From Olleya aquimaris (lineage in GTDB: Bacteria > Bacteroidota > Bacteroidia > Flavobacteriales > Flavobacteriaceae): a stretch of 64,000 bases of DNA. The notes below the pieces were generated by a model. That model did no database searches. It was not told the DNA's origin and saw only the letters and a list, made by a program, of their open reading frames with translations. Within the stretch, counting starts at the first letter, position 1. Every line of letters starts with the position of its first letter. The position numbers and the translations under genes are program-made. Below are positions 39,015 through 47,015 of this stretch, one piece after another. The stretch spans positions 62,001-126,000 of the forward strand of contig NZ_QLLO01000001.1 in the NCBI RefSeq assembly GCF_003259525.1, in the 5' to 3' direction.

Positions 39015-40778
39015 TTAATTTTCCGAAACATTGCCGTACATAGAATTATTTTGCACATTGGTTTCTTGGTCACGCCATTCTTGCTTCCCTGATTTAAGAA
39101 TTTTTATACCAGTAAATCCTAAAGTATTACGAACATCGTCGATAGGGTAGTTGCTGATTAAAATTCCATAATTGTAAGGAAGTTTTTTAAAGAAAATATT
39201 ACCAAAATCATCATTTAGGTTACAGTTCCAATTTCGATACACACGGTTACTTGCTTGGTTATAACCAGAAGCAATACGCACTGTAACACCCTTTTGTTTG
39301 AAACGTGTTCCTTTTGTAGAAACGTTATAAAAGTTGGAATCGAAGTAGTCTAGTAAACGGTGGTACGCATCATCATCAATAAAAGACAAACTTTCTCGTC
39401 CATCTTCACCTAACAAATCGTTATAAGTTAATGTTTGAATATCTTCAATAGGAGTAAAGGCTCCTTCGGATTGGGTTTTTACAAATTTGGTATGTGTACT
39501 CAAGCCTCTAACATTACTATTGTATAAATCGTTACGCCAGTCTTCGTCTGCAAAAATCTCCCAATCTTGTTCAAACTGTGCATAATGTTCTAATAAACTT
39601 TTACTAGCCATTAGTTTAAAATCACGATTCTTATGATAGCCACAAAAACGGCCTGTAATTCCTTGCGCACCGTTTGCCAACTGTCTATCTCTTGGCTCAA
39701 TACCGAAACGTACTTTTTCTTTAATAATACCTAAATCTTTTCCAGCTGTTAAAGCCTGAACTATTATAAGAACAACACGTTGCCCTCTTTTTAGAATTAA
39801 ATCAGAGATTTCCTTAATTCCTTCATTAATACTAAAATCACAAGCAACATCGGAACCGATTACGATAATATTACATTGCTTTTTATACTGGTCATTTAGT
39901 AATCTTCTAAGCTCAATCGCTCTTGAAGTATTCGATTCTCTTATTATTCCTAAGCCATTTTCAAAAGTCATTAGATGATTTACATATTCTTCGGTTTTTG
40001 GGTGAATTGAGTATAGAGGTTCTCCTTCTACGTCTTGAACTTGTAAAGGTCTAAACCCTTCTGGTATGTCTTCAATAATGTCATCAGCTAACATTTCAGA
40101 AATACCATAATATTCTGGTGGACGAACACCAACTATTACATCTACATCTGTTGCTCCTGTAAATTGTGCGTCTAAAATATCATAAGGTGTAGCACTTACT
40201 GCAAGTAATTTTATATCTGGCATTCGGTAACGCAACTCAGCAAAAAAGGCTAACTCAAATGAAGATTCTACACCAGAACCATATTGGTCCTCGTCACGAA
40301 CAATTAGCTGCACATCAAATTCGTTTACGACTTTATGAGGGTTTGGATGATTAAAGAAATCACTCATTTTCATTACTTTTAATACCGAAGGTTTCATGTC
40401 ACCTGTTACACAATCGTAATATTCGCGTTGTAATACACGACAATTCTGATTGTATAAATCTGTATCACGCATACTCGTAACAAATAAGATAGATTCGTAT
40501 TCTTTAATCAAACCTATAGCAGGTAATACATAATTGCACAGAAAATATACCGTGCCAGACTTACCACTTTGCATAGATGCTACAAATGCCATATTCTGAT
40601 TGCCTTCTTTTAAAGACAAACCAATACGAAGTGCGTTAATAATTTGATTAGGGAAGATTCCGGTTCTTCTTGAATTGTTTAATGTGTCCACTATATTCTC
40701 TTCTAGAGATTGTGGTGCGTCTAATTGCTGAAGAAGTGCTTCTATCTCAGCGTCCCAAAAGTTTTGATATGCAGTCAT
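39015..40778 (-). CDS. Divergent SF2 helicase-like protein, Z1-like
   Basis: This 587-residue protein has degenerate superfamily 2 motifs: a P-loop in ASMQSGKSGTVYFL (68-81), a DEDQ box (162-165), SATPYD (195-200), and a motif VI-like QGITGRFCGY (372-381). The last resembles the (Q/M)xxGRxxGY signature of Z1-type helicase domains. The C-terminal 200 residues match nothing I recognise. It is alone in its transcription unit, with its own copy of the shared 19-bp dyad at 40822-40840. No nuclease motif was found. A role in defence is inferred from location only. Confidence 0.7.
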   Translation of the reverse strand: MTAYQNFWDAEIEALLQQLDAPQSLEENIVDTLNNSRRTGIFPNQIINALRIGLSLKEGNQNMAFVASMQSGKSGTVYFLCNYVLPAIGLIKEYESILFVTSMRDTDLYNQNCRVLQREYYDCVTGDMKPSVLKVMKMSDFFNHPNPHKVVNEFDVQLIVRDEDQYGSGVESSFELAFFAELRYRMPDIKLLAVSATPYDILDAQFTGATDVDVIVGVRPPEYYGISEMLADDIIEDIPEGFRPLQVQDVEGEPLYSIHPKTEEYVNHLMTFENGLGIIRESNTSRAIELRRLLNDQYKKQCNIIVIGSDVACDFSINEGIKEISDLILKRGQRVVLIIVQALTAGKDLGIIKEKVRFGIEPRDRQLANGAQGITGRFCGYHKNRDFKLMASKSLLEHYAQFEQDWEIFADEDWRNDLYNSNVRGLSTHTKFVKTQSEGAFTPIEDIQTLTYNDLLGEDGRESLSFIDDDAYHRLLDYFDSNFYNVSTKGTRFKQKGVTVRIASGYNQASNRVYRNWNCNLNDDFGNIFFKKLPYNYGILISNYPIDDVRNTLGFTGIKILKSGKQEWRDQETNVQNNSMYGNVSEN

Positions 40779-40821
40779 AAGAACAGTATTTAAGATTAAT
40801 ACTGCAATATTACGACCTTAC

Positions 40822-40840
40822 TATGCGGAGTAATTGCATA
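40822..40840 (-). promoter_or_regulatory. Shared 19-bp dyad upstream of the SF2 helicase gene
   Basis: TATGCGGAGTAATTGCATA on the plus strand, 43 bp upstream of the start at 40778. Reading downstream on the minus strand, 9 nt follow before TAATATTG, a one-mismatch -7 element. It matches the copies at 54730 and 58469. Confidence 0.7.
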
Positions 40841-40872
40841 GTTTGAAGTTAGAGCTATTTATAATTTAAAAA

Positions 40873-43800
40873 TCAACCAGCATTATTATTAATAATATCT
40901 ATTAATGATATTATCTGTCTAACCTCTCCTTCATCTTTAAACAATCCAAAAATACCTTCGTCATGATTTTCAGTAAACGGAGGTTTAATTAATAGTGATT
41001 TATCTAAAGTACCATTTACGTTTAAAAAGTTAATTAAGGTTTGTATAAAAGTAATTTGTTGTGGATTTAAGTTTTCTTTATGAATATAATCAGCAAATAA
41101 ATCGTTTACTACTGCTAAATCTAAACCAACAACACTTCTTACAAATTTACCTAATGGCAATTCTCCGTACTCATTAGTATATGCCTCTTTTGTCCCAAGG
41201 GATTCATTAATTAAAAATTGTTCAAGAAGTTCTAATTCTTTACTTGTAATGGGTATGTTTTTATGTAATTTATCAATAACTAAATGGGACTTATTCTTAC
41301 GAATAAAACTTTCTACTCGATCTTTATAGCTTTGAAGTTTAGTATAGCCTTCTAAAATATCTTTTTCTTTTACTTTGTCGTGGTCTAGTACGTCTGTGAA
41401 ATCTGTATATACTGGTTCTAAACTCTCTTTTTCAAGAAACTTAACTAAGTCTCTTATTTCTGCTCTGACTTCTTCAACAGTTTCAATATCAATATTTGTC
41501 CAAAATGATAAATCTCTAATTTTATTAATAATTCCTATTTTATTTGAAACTGCTGGTATATTTCTTTTTTTATGAAGTTGTACACCAACTTTATAAATAA
41601 TAGAAATAAAGTTTTCTTGAGATTTAGCATCATTTAATAATGCTAATTGTAATTTATAAGCAATTAAATCAAACCTCTTAGCAACTTCATCATCTGTTTC
41701 ACTATAACTAGACAAACCAAAGAGGTTATCACATAAAATGGTTTCATCAGTTAATGAAATACTGTCCCAATTAGATTTAATTTTAAAATGCTTAACATGA
41801 CGTAATACTTTTTTTACTTCAAAACGTTTTTCATCTAACGCATCTATACTCTTATATAGCTTATTAACTAAGTCATTTGCAAACTCATCTTGCTCTTTTG
41901 TTGCCTCAGATTTATTTCTAATTACTTGTACAATATGCAACATAGTTTCATAAATAAGATGAGATATACTTTTAGAAATACTTGTTTTTGCTCCTTCTGG
42001 ATATTCTTCGAAATATTCAAAATTACCACAAAAGTCAAAAATTATAAATTCTGTTTTATCTTTACCTGGACCAAAAAGATTAGGTCTTAAACGTGTGCCT
42101 CTACCAATCATTTGCCAATATTTAGCAAAAGACTTTACAGGTTTAAAAAACACTAAGTTTACAACTCTAGGTGCATCAACACCAGTATCCATCATATCTA
42201 CAGAAACTGCAATTTGTGGATCTTGTTCTTGTTTATCATCACAAAAGCGTTCCAATAAATCTTGTGCTTTAGAAGCATAGTTATCTATAACTTCTAAAAA
42301 ACTTCCTTTAAATTGTGGGTAATTTTTATTAAAGCGCTCTTTAATAAATTCTGCATGATTATGGTTTTTTGCAAAAATTATTGTTTTTCCAAGCTTATCT
42401 CCTCCATTAACTTTTAAACCATTTGTAAACAAATAATCTAATACCATATCTACTGTTTTGGTATTAAATAAATAAGAGTTCATTTGACTAGATGAAATAC
42501 CTAAACTTTCTAATGCTTCATCATCCTCTTCTGGTTCAGGTATACCAAATTTCTCTTCAAATTTAGCCTTATCTTTTTCTGATAATTCATTGTATTTAAC
42601 CCCTTCTTGCATGAATTTTAAGGGCACACTAATACCTTTTGGAGGATTTAGATGACCATCTTTTACTGCTTGATCTAATTCATATACAAAAGTTGGATTA
42701 TCATCTTCAATTCCAAATAACCCATATGTATTATGGTGAATATCTTTTTTTGGAGTCGCTGTTAGTCCTATTAAAATAGCATCAAAATAATCAAATATAG
42801 CTCCATATTTTTGATATACAGATCGATGCGCTTCATCAATAATAATCACATCAAAATGTCCTATACCATAAAAACGTTCTTCACTAGACCTCACTTTATC
42901 TATTTTATTTAAAATAGTAGGATAGGTAGAAAATACAACTCGAGTTCCTGTATCTTCTTTTTCTTTAGTTAAATCTATAGCTGATAAATTAGGTAGAAGC
43001 TCTTTGAATGCATTTTTAGCCTGAGTCACTAAAGCGTTTCTATCTGCTAGAAACAAAATACGTTTCGCCCAATGACATTTAGTCAACATATCAACAATAG
43101 CAGCTGCTGTTCTTGTTTTGCCACTTCCTGTAGCCATAACCAATAAAGCCTCTCTGTTTTTACCAACTAAGCCTTTTTCTGTTTTTACCATTAAAGCTTC
43201 ACCAACACGCTTTATAGCTTCTAATTGATATGGTCTTTTATATCCTGCAATGTCTAAATTTACTTTAAAAGTTGATAAATCTTTGCGTGTTTTACGCTGT
43301 TCTATTAAATAAGCTAGCTCTTCTTTGGTATAAAAACCATAAATTAAACGCTCTGTATAAAAGGTATCATCCCATATGTAAGTGTCAAATCCATTAGAGT
43401 AAAATATTACAGGTCTTTGCCCTGTCATTTGCTCTAAACAATCCGCATATAGTTTAGCTTGATGTTTTCCTTTGGATGCACTGTGTAAAGATTGTTTAGC
43501 TTCTATAACAGCTAATGGCAAACCATTATTTCCCCATAAAACATAATCTACGAAACCTTTTCCTGAAGGATTTGTAGTTAAAGGCATTCCGACAACTGGA
43601 TATTCTATATCTGTACCTTCTTTCAAATTATTCCAACCAGCTTCTTTTAATAATTCATCTATGTATAATTGACGTGTTTCTTGTTCTGGTGTTAACTGTG
43701 GAATATCTTTTTCTAAAATAACTACTTTTTGGCGCTTTTCTTTTCGTTCTAATAATTGAGCTTGTTGTAGTTGAAATTGATGTTTAAGTAATTCATTTTC

Positions 43801-44334
43801 TTTTTGTAATGCCAGCGATTTTTCTTGTTCTACTTTTAAAGCTTTTAATTGTTTTTTGGAAGCTTTAACCTTTTCATCAATTTCTGCTTTTACGTTTTTA
43901 AAACTAATACCAATTCCTTGAGGTAAATTATCTTCTCTGAATACAGGTGTTTCTATTAAATTTTCCCCATAATATTTTACTAAATAGACACCAAAGCTAA
44001 AAATAGATTTAAGTGCAATTAATGCCTTTTTTTGAGATACTGGATTACCATGAGCCCCATCATTCCCAAAACGTCTTACAAGATCTAAATTATGGAATAA
44101 AGATGGTTTTATACTACTTTTAAAGTCGTAGTGAAATAATAAAGAAACTAATTTAGTATCGTAAGGTTTTGTAAACTCTACATCGTTATCATACAACCAA
44201 TTTAAGCCTAGTTCTAAAAATGATCGACAAGATACTGCAGCTAACTTAGGCACAGCAAAGGTTATTTGCTCTGCTATTTTAGCTTCTGCATAAAGCTGAG
44301 GAAAGTCTTGTTTTAAAAATTCGAAATTGCTCAT
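40873..44334 (-). CDS. hsdR: Type I restriction enzyme R subunit with N-terminal DUF4145 domain
   Basis: The 1153-residue EcoEI-type HsdR has these domains in order: a DUF4145-like helical domain (1-145); a Gln/Lys-rich coiled coil (150-205); a PD-(D/E)XK nuclease with Asp263 and the EAK of VIEAKQS (278-280); SF2 motor motifs ATGSGKTR (401-408), DEAH (500-503) and TATPKKD (525-531); YWQMIGRGTRLRPN as motif VI; and a C-terminal helical region binding HsdM. It translocates DNA and cuts foreign DNA. It is separated from hsdS by six ORFs, five of them immediately upstream on the same strand. Start MSNFEFLK is clear. Confidence 0.94.
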   Translation of the reverse strand: MSNFEFLKQDFPQLYAEAKIAEQITFAVPKLAAVSCRSFLELGLNWLYDNDVEFTKPYDTKLVSLLFHYDFKSSIKPSLFHNLDLVRRFGNDGAHGNPVSQKKALIALKSIFSFGVYLVKYYGENLIETPVFREDNLPQGIGISFKNVKAEIDEKVKASKKQLKALKVEQEKSLALQKENELLKHQFQLQQAQLLERKEKRQKVVILEKDIPQLTPEQETRQLYIDELLKEAGWNNLKEGTDIEYPVVGMPLTTNPSGKGFVDYVLWGNNGLPLAVIEAKQSLHSASKGKHQAKLYADCLEQMTGQRPVIFYSNGFDTYIWDDTFYTERLIYGFYTKEELAYLIEQRKTRKDLSTFKVNLDIAGYKRPYQLEAIKRVGEALMVKTEKGLVGKNREALLVMATGSGKTRTAAAIVDMLTKCHWAKRILFLADRNALVTQAKNAFKELLPNLSAIDLTKEKEDTGTRVVFSTYPTILNKIDKVRSSEERFYGIGHFDVIIIDEAHRSVYQKYGAIFDYFDAILIGLTATPKKDIHHNTYGLFGIEDDNPTFVYELDQAVKDGHLNPPKGISVPLKFMQEGVKYNELSEKDKAKFEEKFGIPEPEEDDEALESLGISSSQMNSYLFNTKTVDMVLDYLFTNGLKVNGGDKLGKTIIFAKNHNHAEFIKERFNKNYPQFKGSFLEVIDNYASKAQDLLERFCDDKQEQDPQIAVSVDMMDTGVDAPRVVNLVFFKPVKSFAKYWQMIGRGTRLRPNLFGPGKDKTEFIIFDFCGNFEYFEEYPEGAKTSISKSISHLIYETMLHIVQVIRNKSEATKEQDEFANDLVNKLYKSIDALDEKRFEVKKVLRHVKHFKIKSNWDSISLTDETILCDNLFGLSSYSETDDEVAKRFDLIAYKLQLALLNDAKSQENFISIIYKVGVQLHKKRNIPAVSNKIGIINKIRDLSFWTNIDIETVEEVRAEIRDLVKFLEKESLEPVYTDFTDVLDHDKVKEKDILEGYTKLQSYKDRVESFIRKNKSHLVIDKLHKNIPITSKELELLEQFLINESLGTKEAYTNEYGELPLGKFVRSVVGLDLAVVNDLFADYIHKENLNPQQITFIQTLINFLNVNGTLDKSLLIKPPFTENHDEGIFGLFKDEGEVRQIISLIDIINNNAG

Positions 44335-44367
44335 AATAATTGGTTAGGTTATTAATATTTAAAAGTA

Positions 44368-44901
44368 TTAAAAATAATCATTACGCCTGCTAAAAAGACT
44401 TAATTCTATAGTTGCTAATGAAGTATAGCTTTCATCTTTAGGATTGATTTTAGTTCTTGCAAAATTTACAATAGACATATAGTCTTCTGGAGTTTCAATT
44501 TTTGTCCAAGCTATAATAGGTTTAAGCTTTAATTTTTGCTGAATAACTCTATCTACAGGAAAATGTGGTGGTTCTGGTATAACTTTTAAACACCATAAAT
44601 ATTTTAGATATAAATTTAATAGCTTCTGGCTTACACCGAAATTAAATTGTCCATTGGTTAATAGTTTGCCAAAATTAGAAGTGTATTGCTGTACACTCTT
44701 AATGTTTTCAATATGTACATCATCAGATATGTTACTACTTTTATAACCAGGTACAATAGTATTATCTATATAACCTTTAAGCTTAAATTTAAAATCTTTT
44801 TTATCCTTTTCTAATACATTTGGCTTATACACATTAGCACGTTGAAAGGCGCCACCAATAGTTAATGACCAAATTTCTGAATTTATAAATTTATTTCTCA
44901 T
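44368..44901 (-). CDS. Hypothetical protein in the hsdS-hsdR interval
   Basis: The 177 residues have no signal peptide or membrane segment. They are rich in Ile, Lys and Asn, with a WCLKVIPEPPHFPVDRVIQQKL segment around 108-129. I do not recognise the family. It starts 2 bp after the previous gene and lies 33 bp before hsdR on the same strand, so it is part of the restriction operon. Confidence 0.75.
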   Translation of the reverse strand: MRNKFINSEIWSLTIGGAFQRANVYKPNVLEKDKKDFKFKLKGYIDNTIVPGYKSSNISDDVHIENIKSVQQYTSNFGKLLTNGQFNFGVSQKLLNLYLKYLWCLKVIPEPPHFPVDRVIQQKLKLKPIIAWTKIETPEDYMSIVNFARTKINPKDESYTSLATIELSLFSRRNDYF

Positions 44902-44903
44902 GA

Positions 44904-45503
44904 TTATTTATCTTCTACAGTAATTGAAATATTTTTAATAGTACAATATTTACTAAAATCTTCTAATTGTTTTAATGCGTTTTCTTCAGTAAAAAACAAA
45001 TCCAAATCATAGCTTTTCCAAACCATATTAGTGTTTTTTGCTTGACCATGAGTATTTAATATAAACTCTTTACTATAGTGCTTAATTTCTTCCCACCAAT
45101 TCCACTCGTTTTGTCCTGCAACAAAAATTAATTTTGTTTTAGAGTCTTCTACATTTTTAAATTGCTCGACCTCTAAATGTCCCACTTTTTTATCATTAGC
45201 TTCTGCATTTTCATAATTAGCTTCAAAAAAGCCAGAATCGTTTAATAAGTAAACAGACAAAAATATTTTTTTGTCTTTTACAGATGTATCATTAAAATGG
45301 AATGCATAATAATACATGTTTAACCAATCCCATGACCAATTATCTAATTTATTACTACCTCGTCCACTAAATTTAGGGTGTCCTTTTACAAATGGGATTG
45401 CATAAGTCTGACCAATAAATTTCATCAGATCTAGTATTCTAGATTGATAATCAAATAATAGCCTGTACGCTTTTCTAACATCTAATAGTGGATTATCTGA
45501 CAT
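44904..45503 (-). CDS. Hypothetical protein in the hsdS-hsdR interval
   Basis: The 199-residue protein appears soluble and Trp/Tyr-rich (LDNWSWDWLNMYYYAFHF about 52-69; GQNEWNWWEEIKHY about 129-142). It has an acidic-basic C-terminus and no recognised catalytic motif. Its start overlaps the nuclease-like gene by 11 bp and it ends 2 bp before the next ORF. The tight coupling suggests these three small proteins work together. Confidence 0.75.
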   Translation of the reverse strand: MSDNPLLDVRKAYRLLFDYQSRILDLMKFIGQTYAIPFVKGHPKFSGRGSNKLDNWSWDWLNMYYYAFHFNDTSVKDKKIFLSVYLLNDSGFFEANYENAEANDKKVGHLEVEQFKNVEDSKTKLIFVAGQNEWNWWEEIKHYSKEFILNTHGQAKNTNMVWKSYDLDLFFTEENALKQLEDFSKYCTIKNISITVEDK

Positions 45504-46179
45504 TTGTCTTGTATTTAAAATTGATTATTTGCGTTTGTTTAATTGTTTGTTTAGGCATTTTAGATAACCATTTTTTTGTATGATAGCCATGTATAGCCAA
45601 CACATTTATTACATCTTCTAGAAGTAACAACATTGGTTTTTGATGTGCTAAATCTTGTCTCTCTATTGTTTTTTTTAGCGATGCTATTGTAGTTAATAAG
45701 CCACTCCATTTTATTTTTGAAAGCTTTACCGTTTTATCGTAAATAGTAATTTCTTCTCTAAGGTCTTCTATGTGTAAACCACCTAGCAATATGTAATAAA
45801 CCTCTTTTGGCTCGTTATCTTTAAACTCATTAAAATAAGCTACTAATTGATCTTTATGTTGTTTTGAGTTTTGTTGTTTCTCGTCATAACGTTTAGCCTC
45901 AATTATTACATCAAAATCTGAAAAGTTTATAAATACATCTGGTTCTATATATTTAGTATTACTAATTTCATCAACATCTTTAACAGACCATTTAGGCCAA
46001 AACTCTATATGTTGTATATTACCAGCTACACTTGGCAAGGTATCTAGTAACAAGCTACTCTTTAAAATTTGCCAAAAAAGATCAGCTGGTAAGTACTTTA
46101 ATATATCAAATACTCCAGCAGTACAACTATCTTCGCACTTACTTAAACTACCTGATCCGTTTGTATAATAGGAAATCAT
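45493..46179 (-). CDS. PD-(D/E)XK nuclease-like protein
   Basis: The 228-residue protein has a readable PD-(D/E)XK core: Glu79-Pro80-Asp81 (YIEPDVFINF), then Glu94-Ala95-Lys96 in VIIEAKRYDE, and His108/Gln111 downstream on the expected helix. A Cys pair (CEDSC, 15-19) lies near the N-terminus. It is most likely a DNA endonuclease or a nuclease-fold binding protein. Its start shares 1 nt with the EcsC stop, and its end overlaps the next gene by 11 bp. Confidence 0.75.
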   Translation of the reverse strand: MISYYTNGSGSLSKCEDSCTAGVFDILKYLPADLFWQILKSSLLLDTLPSVAGNIQHIEFWPKWSVKDVDEISNTKYIEPDVFINFSDFDVIIEAKRYDEKQQNSKQHKDQLVAYFNEFKDNEPKEVYYILLGGLHIEDLREEITIYDKTVKLSKIKWSGLLTTIASLKKTIERQDLAHQKPMLLLLEDVINVLAIHGYHTKKWLSKMPKQTIKQTQIINFKYKTNVR

Positions 46180-47000
46180 TACTTTTTTGTTTGCTTGTTT
46201 TCTATTAATATATTCTTAAATTTTTCCTGAATAATATCTTGCCCATATTTTCTCTCTAACTTTTTTATAGTAAAATGTGCAGTTGCCATTTTTTGAAAAT
46301 GATCTATAAAAATGTAATTTATAGTTCCACCACCAATACCACCAAGTACAGGAACAGCTTGCGCAATAAATTTTTCGCTAACTGTAATGCTATATCGCGT
46401 TGCTATTTTAGATATAAGATTAGCAATTGCACCAGAACCTGACAAAGAAGCATTATTTATAAAGGAGCTTAAACCTGTACGCAATGCATAGTAACTTGTT
46501 TCTAAACCATCATCGTTTTTAGAGTCTCCACCTAATGCGAATACTTCTAAACATGCTATTTGAGTTTCAACGTTATAAAGGTCTTCTCCTTGACTACGCG
46601 CAATATCCATTATAGAACGCATAATAAACTTTGTAGTTAAAGTTAATTCTGAAATAAAAATTGGTGTACCTATTCCTGATGCTGACCCAAAAAAACCACT
46701 TAAAAAACCAGAACCTGTAACCACTGCTTTATATGTTTTTTTTGATGGTTTACTAAACGTCTTGTTTTTATTTATTGTCTTTAAATTTGCTTTAATAATA
46801 CCCTTTAAAATAGACTCGGTTGCCTGCTGTAGTTTATGTATATACTTTTCTGGTACTAGTTTTATTTTAGACTCTATTGTGTCTCCTACTAAATTAATAT
46901 TTCGCATTGCCCAACTTAAATTGTGCATAGTGGATTTTGCATTTTTCAATGCTTCTAAATCTTCGGGAGAAATATTATATTCTAATAATTCTTTACTCAT
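46179..47000 (-). CDS. EcsC-family protein
   Basis: The 273-residue protein has the Gly-rich hydrophobic segments typical of the EcsC family (SGFLSGFFGSASGIGTPIF about 95-113; VPVLGGIGGGTINYIFIDHF about 223-242). Family members are membrane-associated and poorly understood; B. subtilis EcsC is linked to an ABC transporter, which is absent here. Inside a restriction cluster it might act at the membrane as an effector or sensor, but that is inference. It is coupled to the nuclease gene by a 1-nt stop/start overlap. Confidence 0.75.
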   Translation of the reverse strand: MSKELLEYNISPEDLEALKNAKSTMHNLSWAMRNINLVGDTIESKIKLVPEKYIHKLQQATESILKGIIKANLKTINKNKTFSKPSKKTYKAVVTGSGFLSGFFGSASGIGTPIFISELTLTTKFIMRSIMDIARSQGEDLYNVETQIACLEVFALGGDSKNDDGLETSYYALRTGLSSFINNASLSGSGAIANLISKIATRYSITVSEKFIAQAVPVLGGIGGGTINYIFIDHFQKMATAHFTIKKLERKYGQDIIQEKFKNILIENKQTKK

Positions 47001-47015
47001 AAAGCATTAATATAG

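Noticed and set aside
44368-45503. Toxin-antitoxin pair
   Set aside because: The two small proteins are 177 and 199 residues, match no toxin or antitoxin motif I know, and are embedded in a longer coupled operon.
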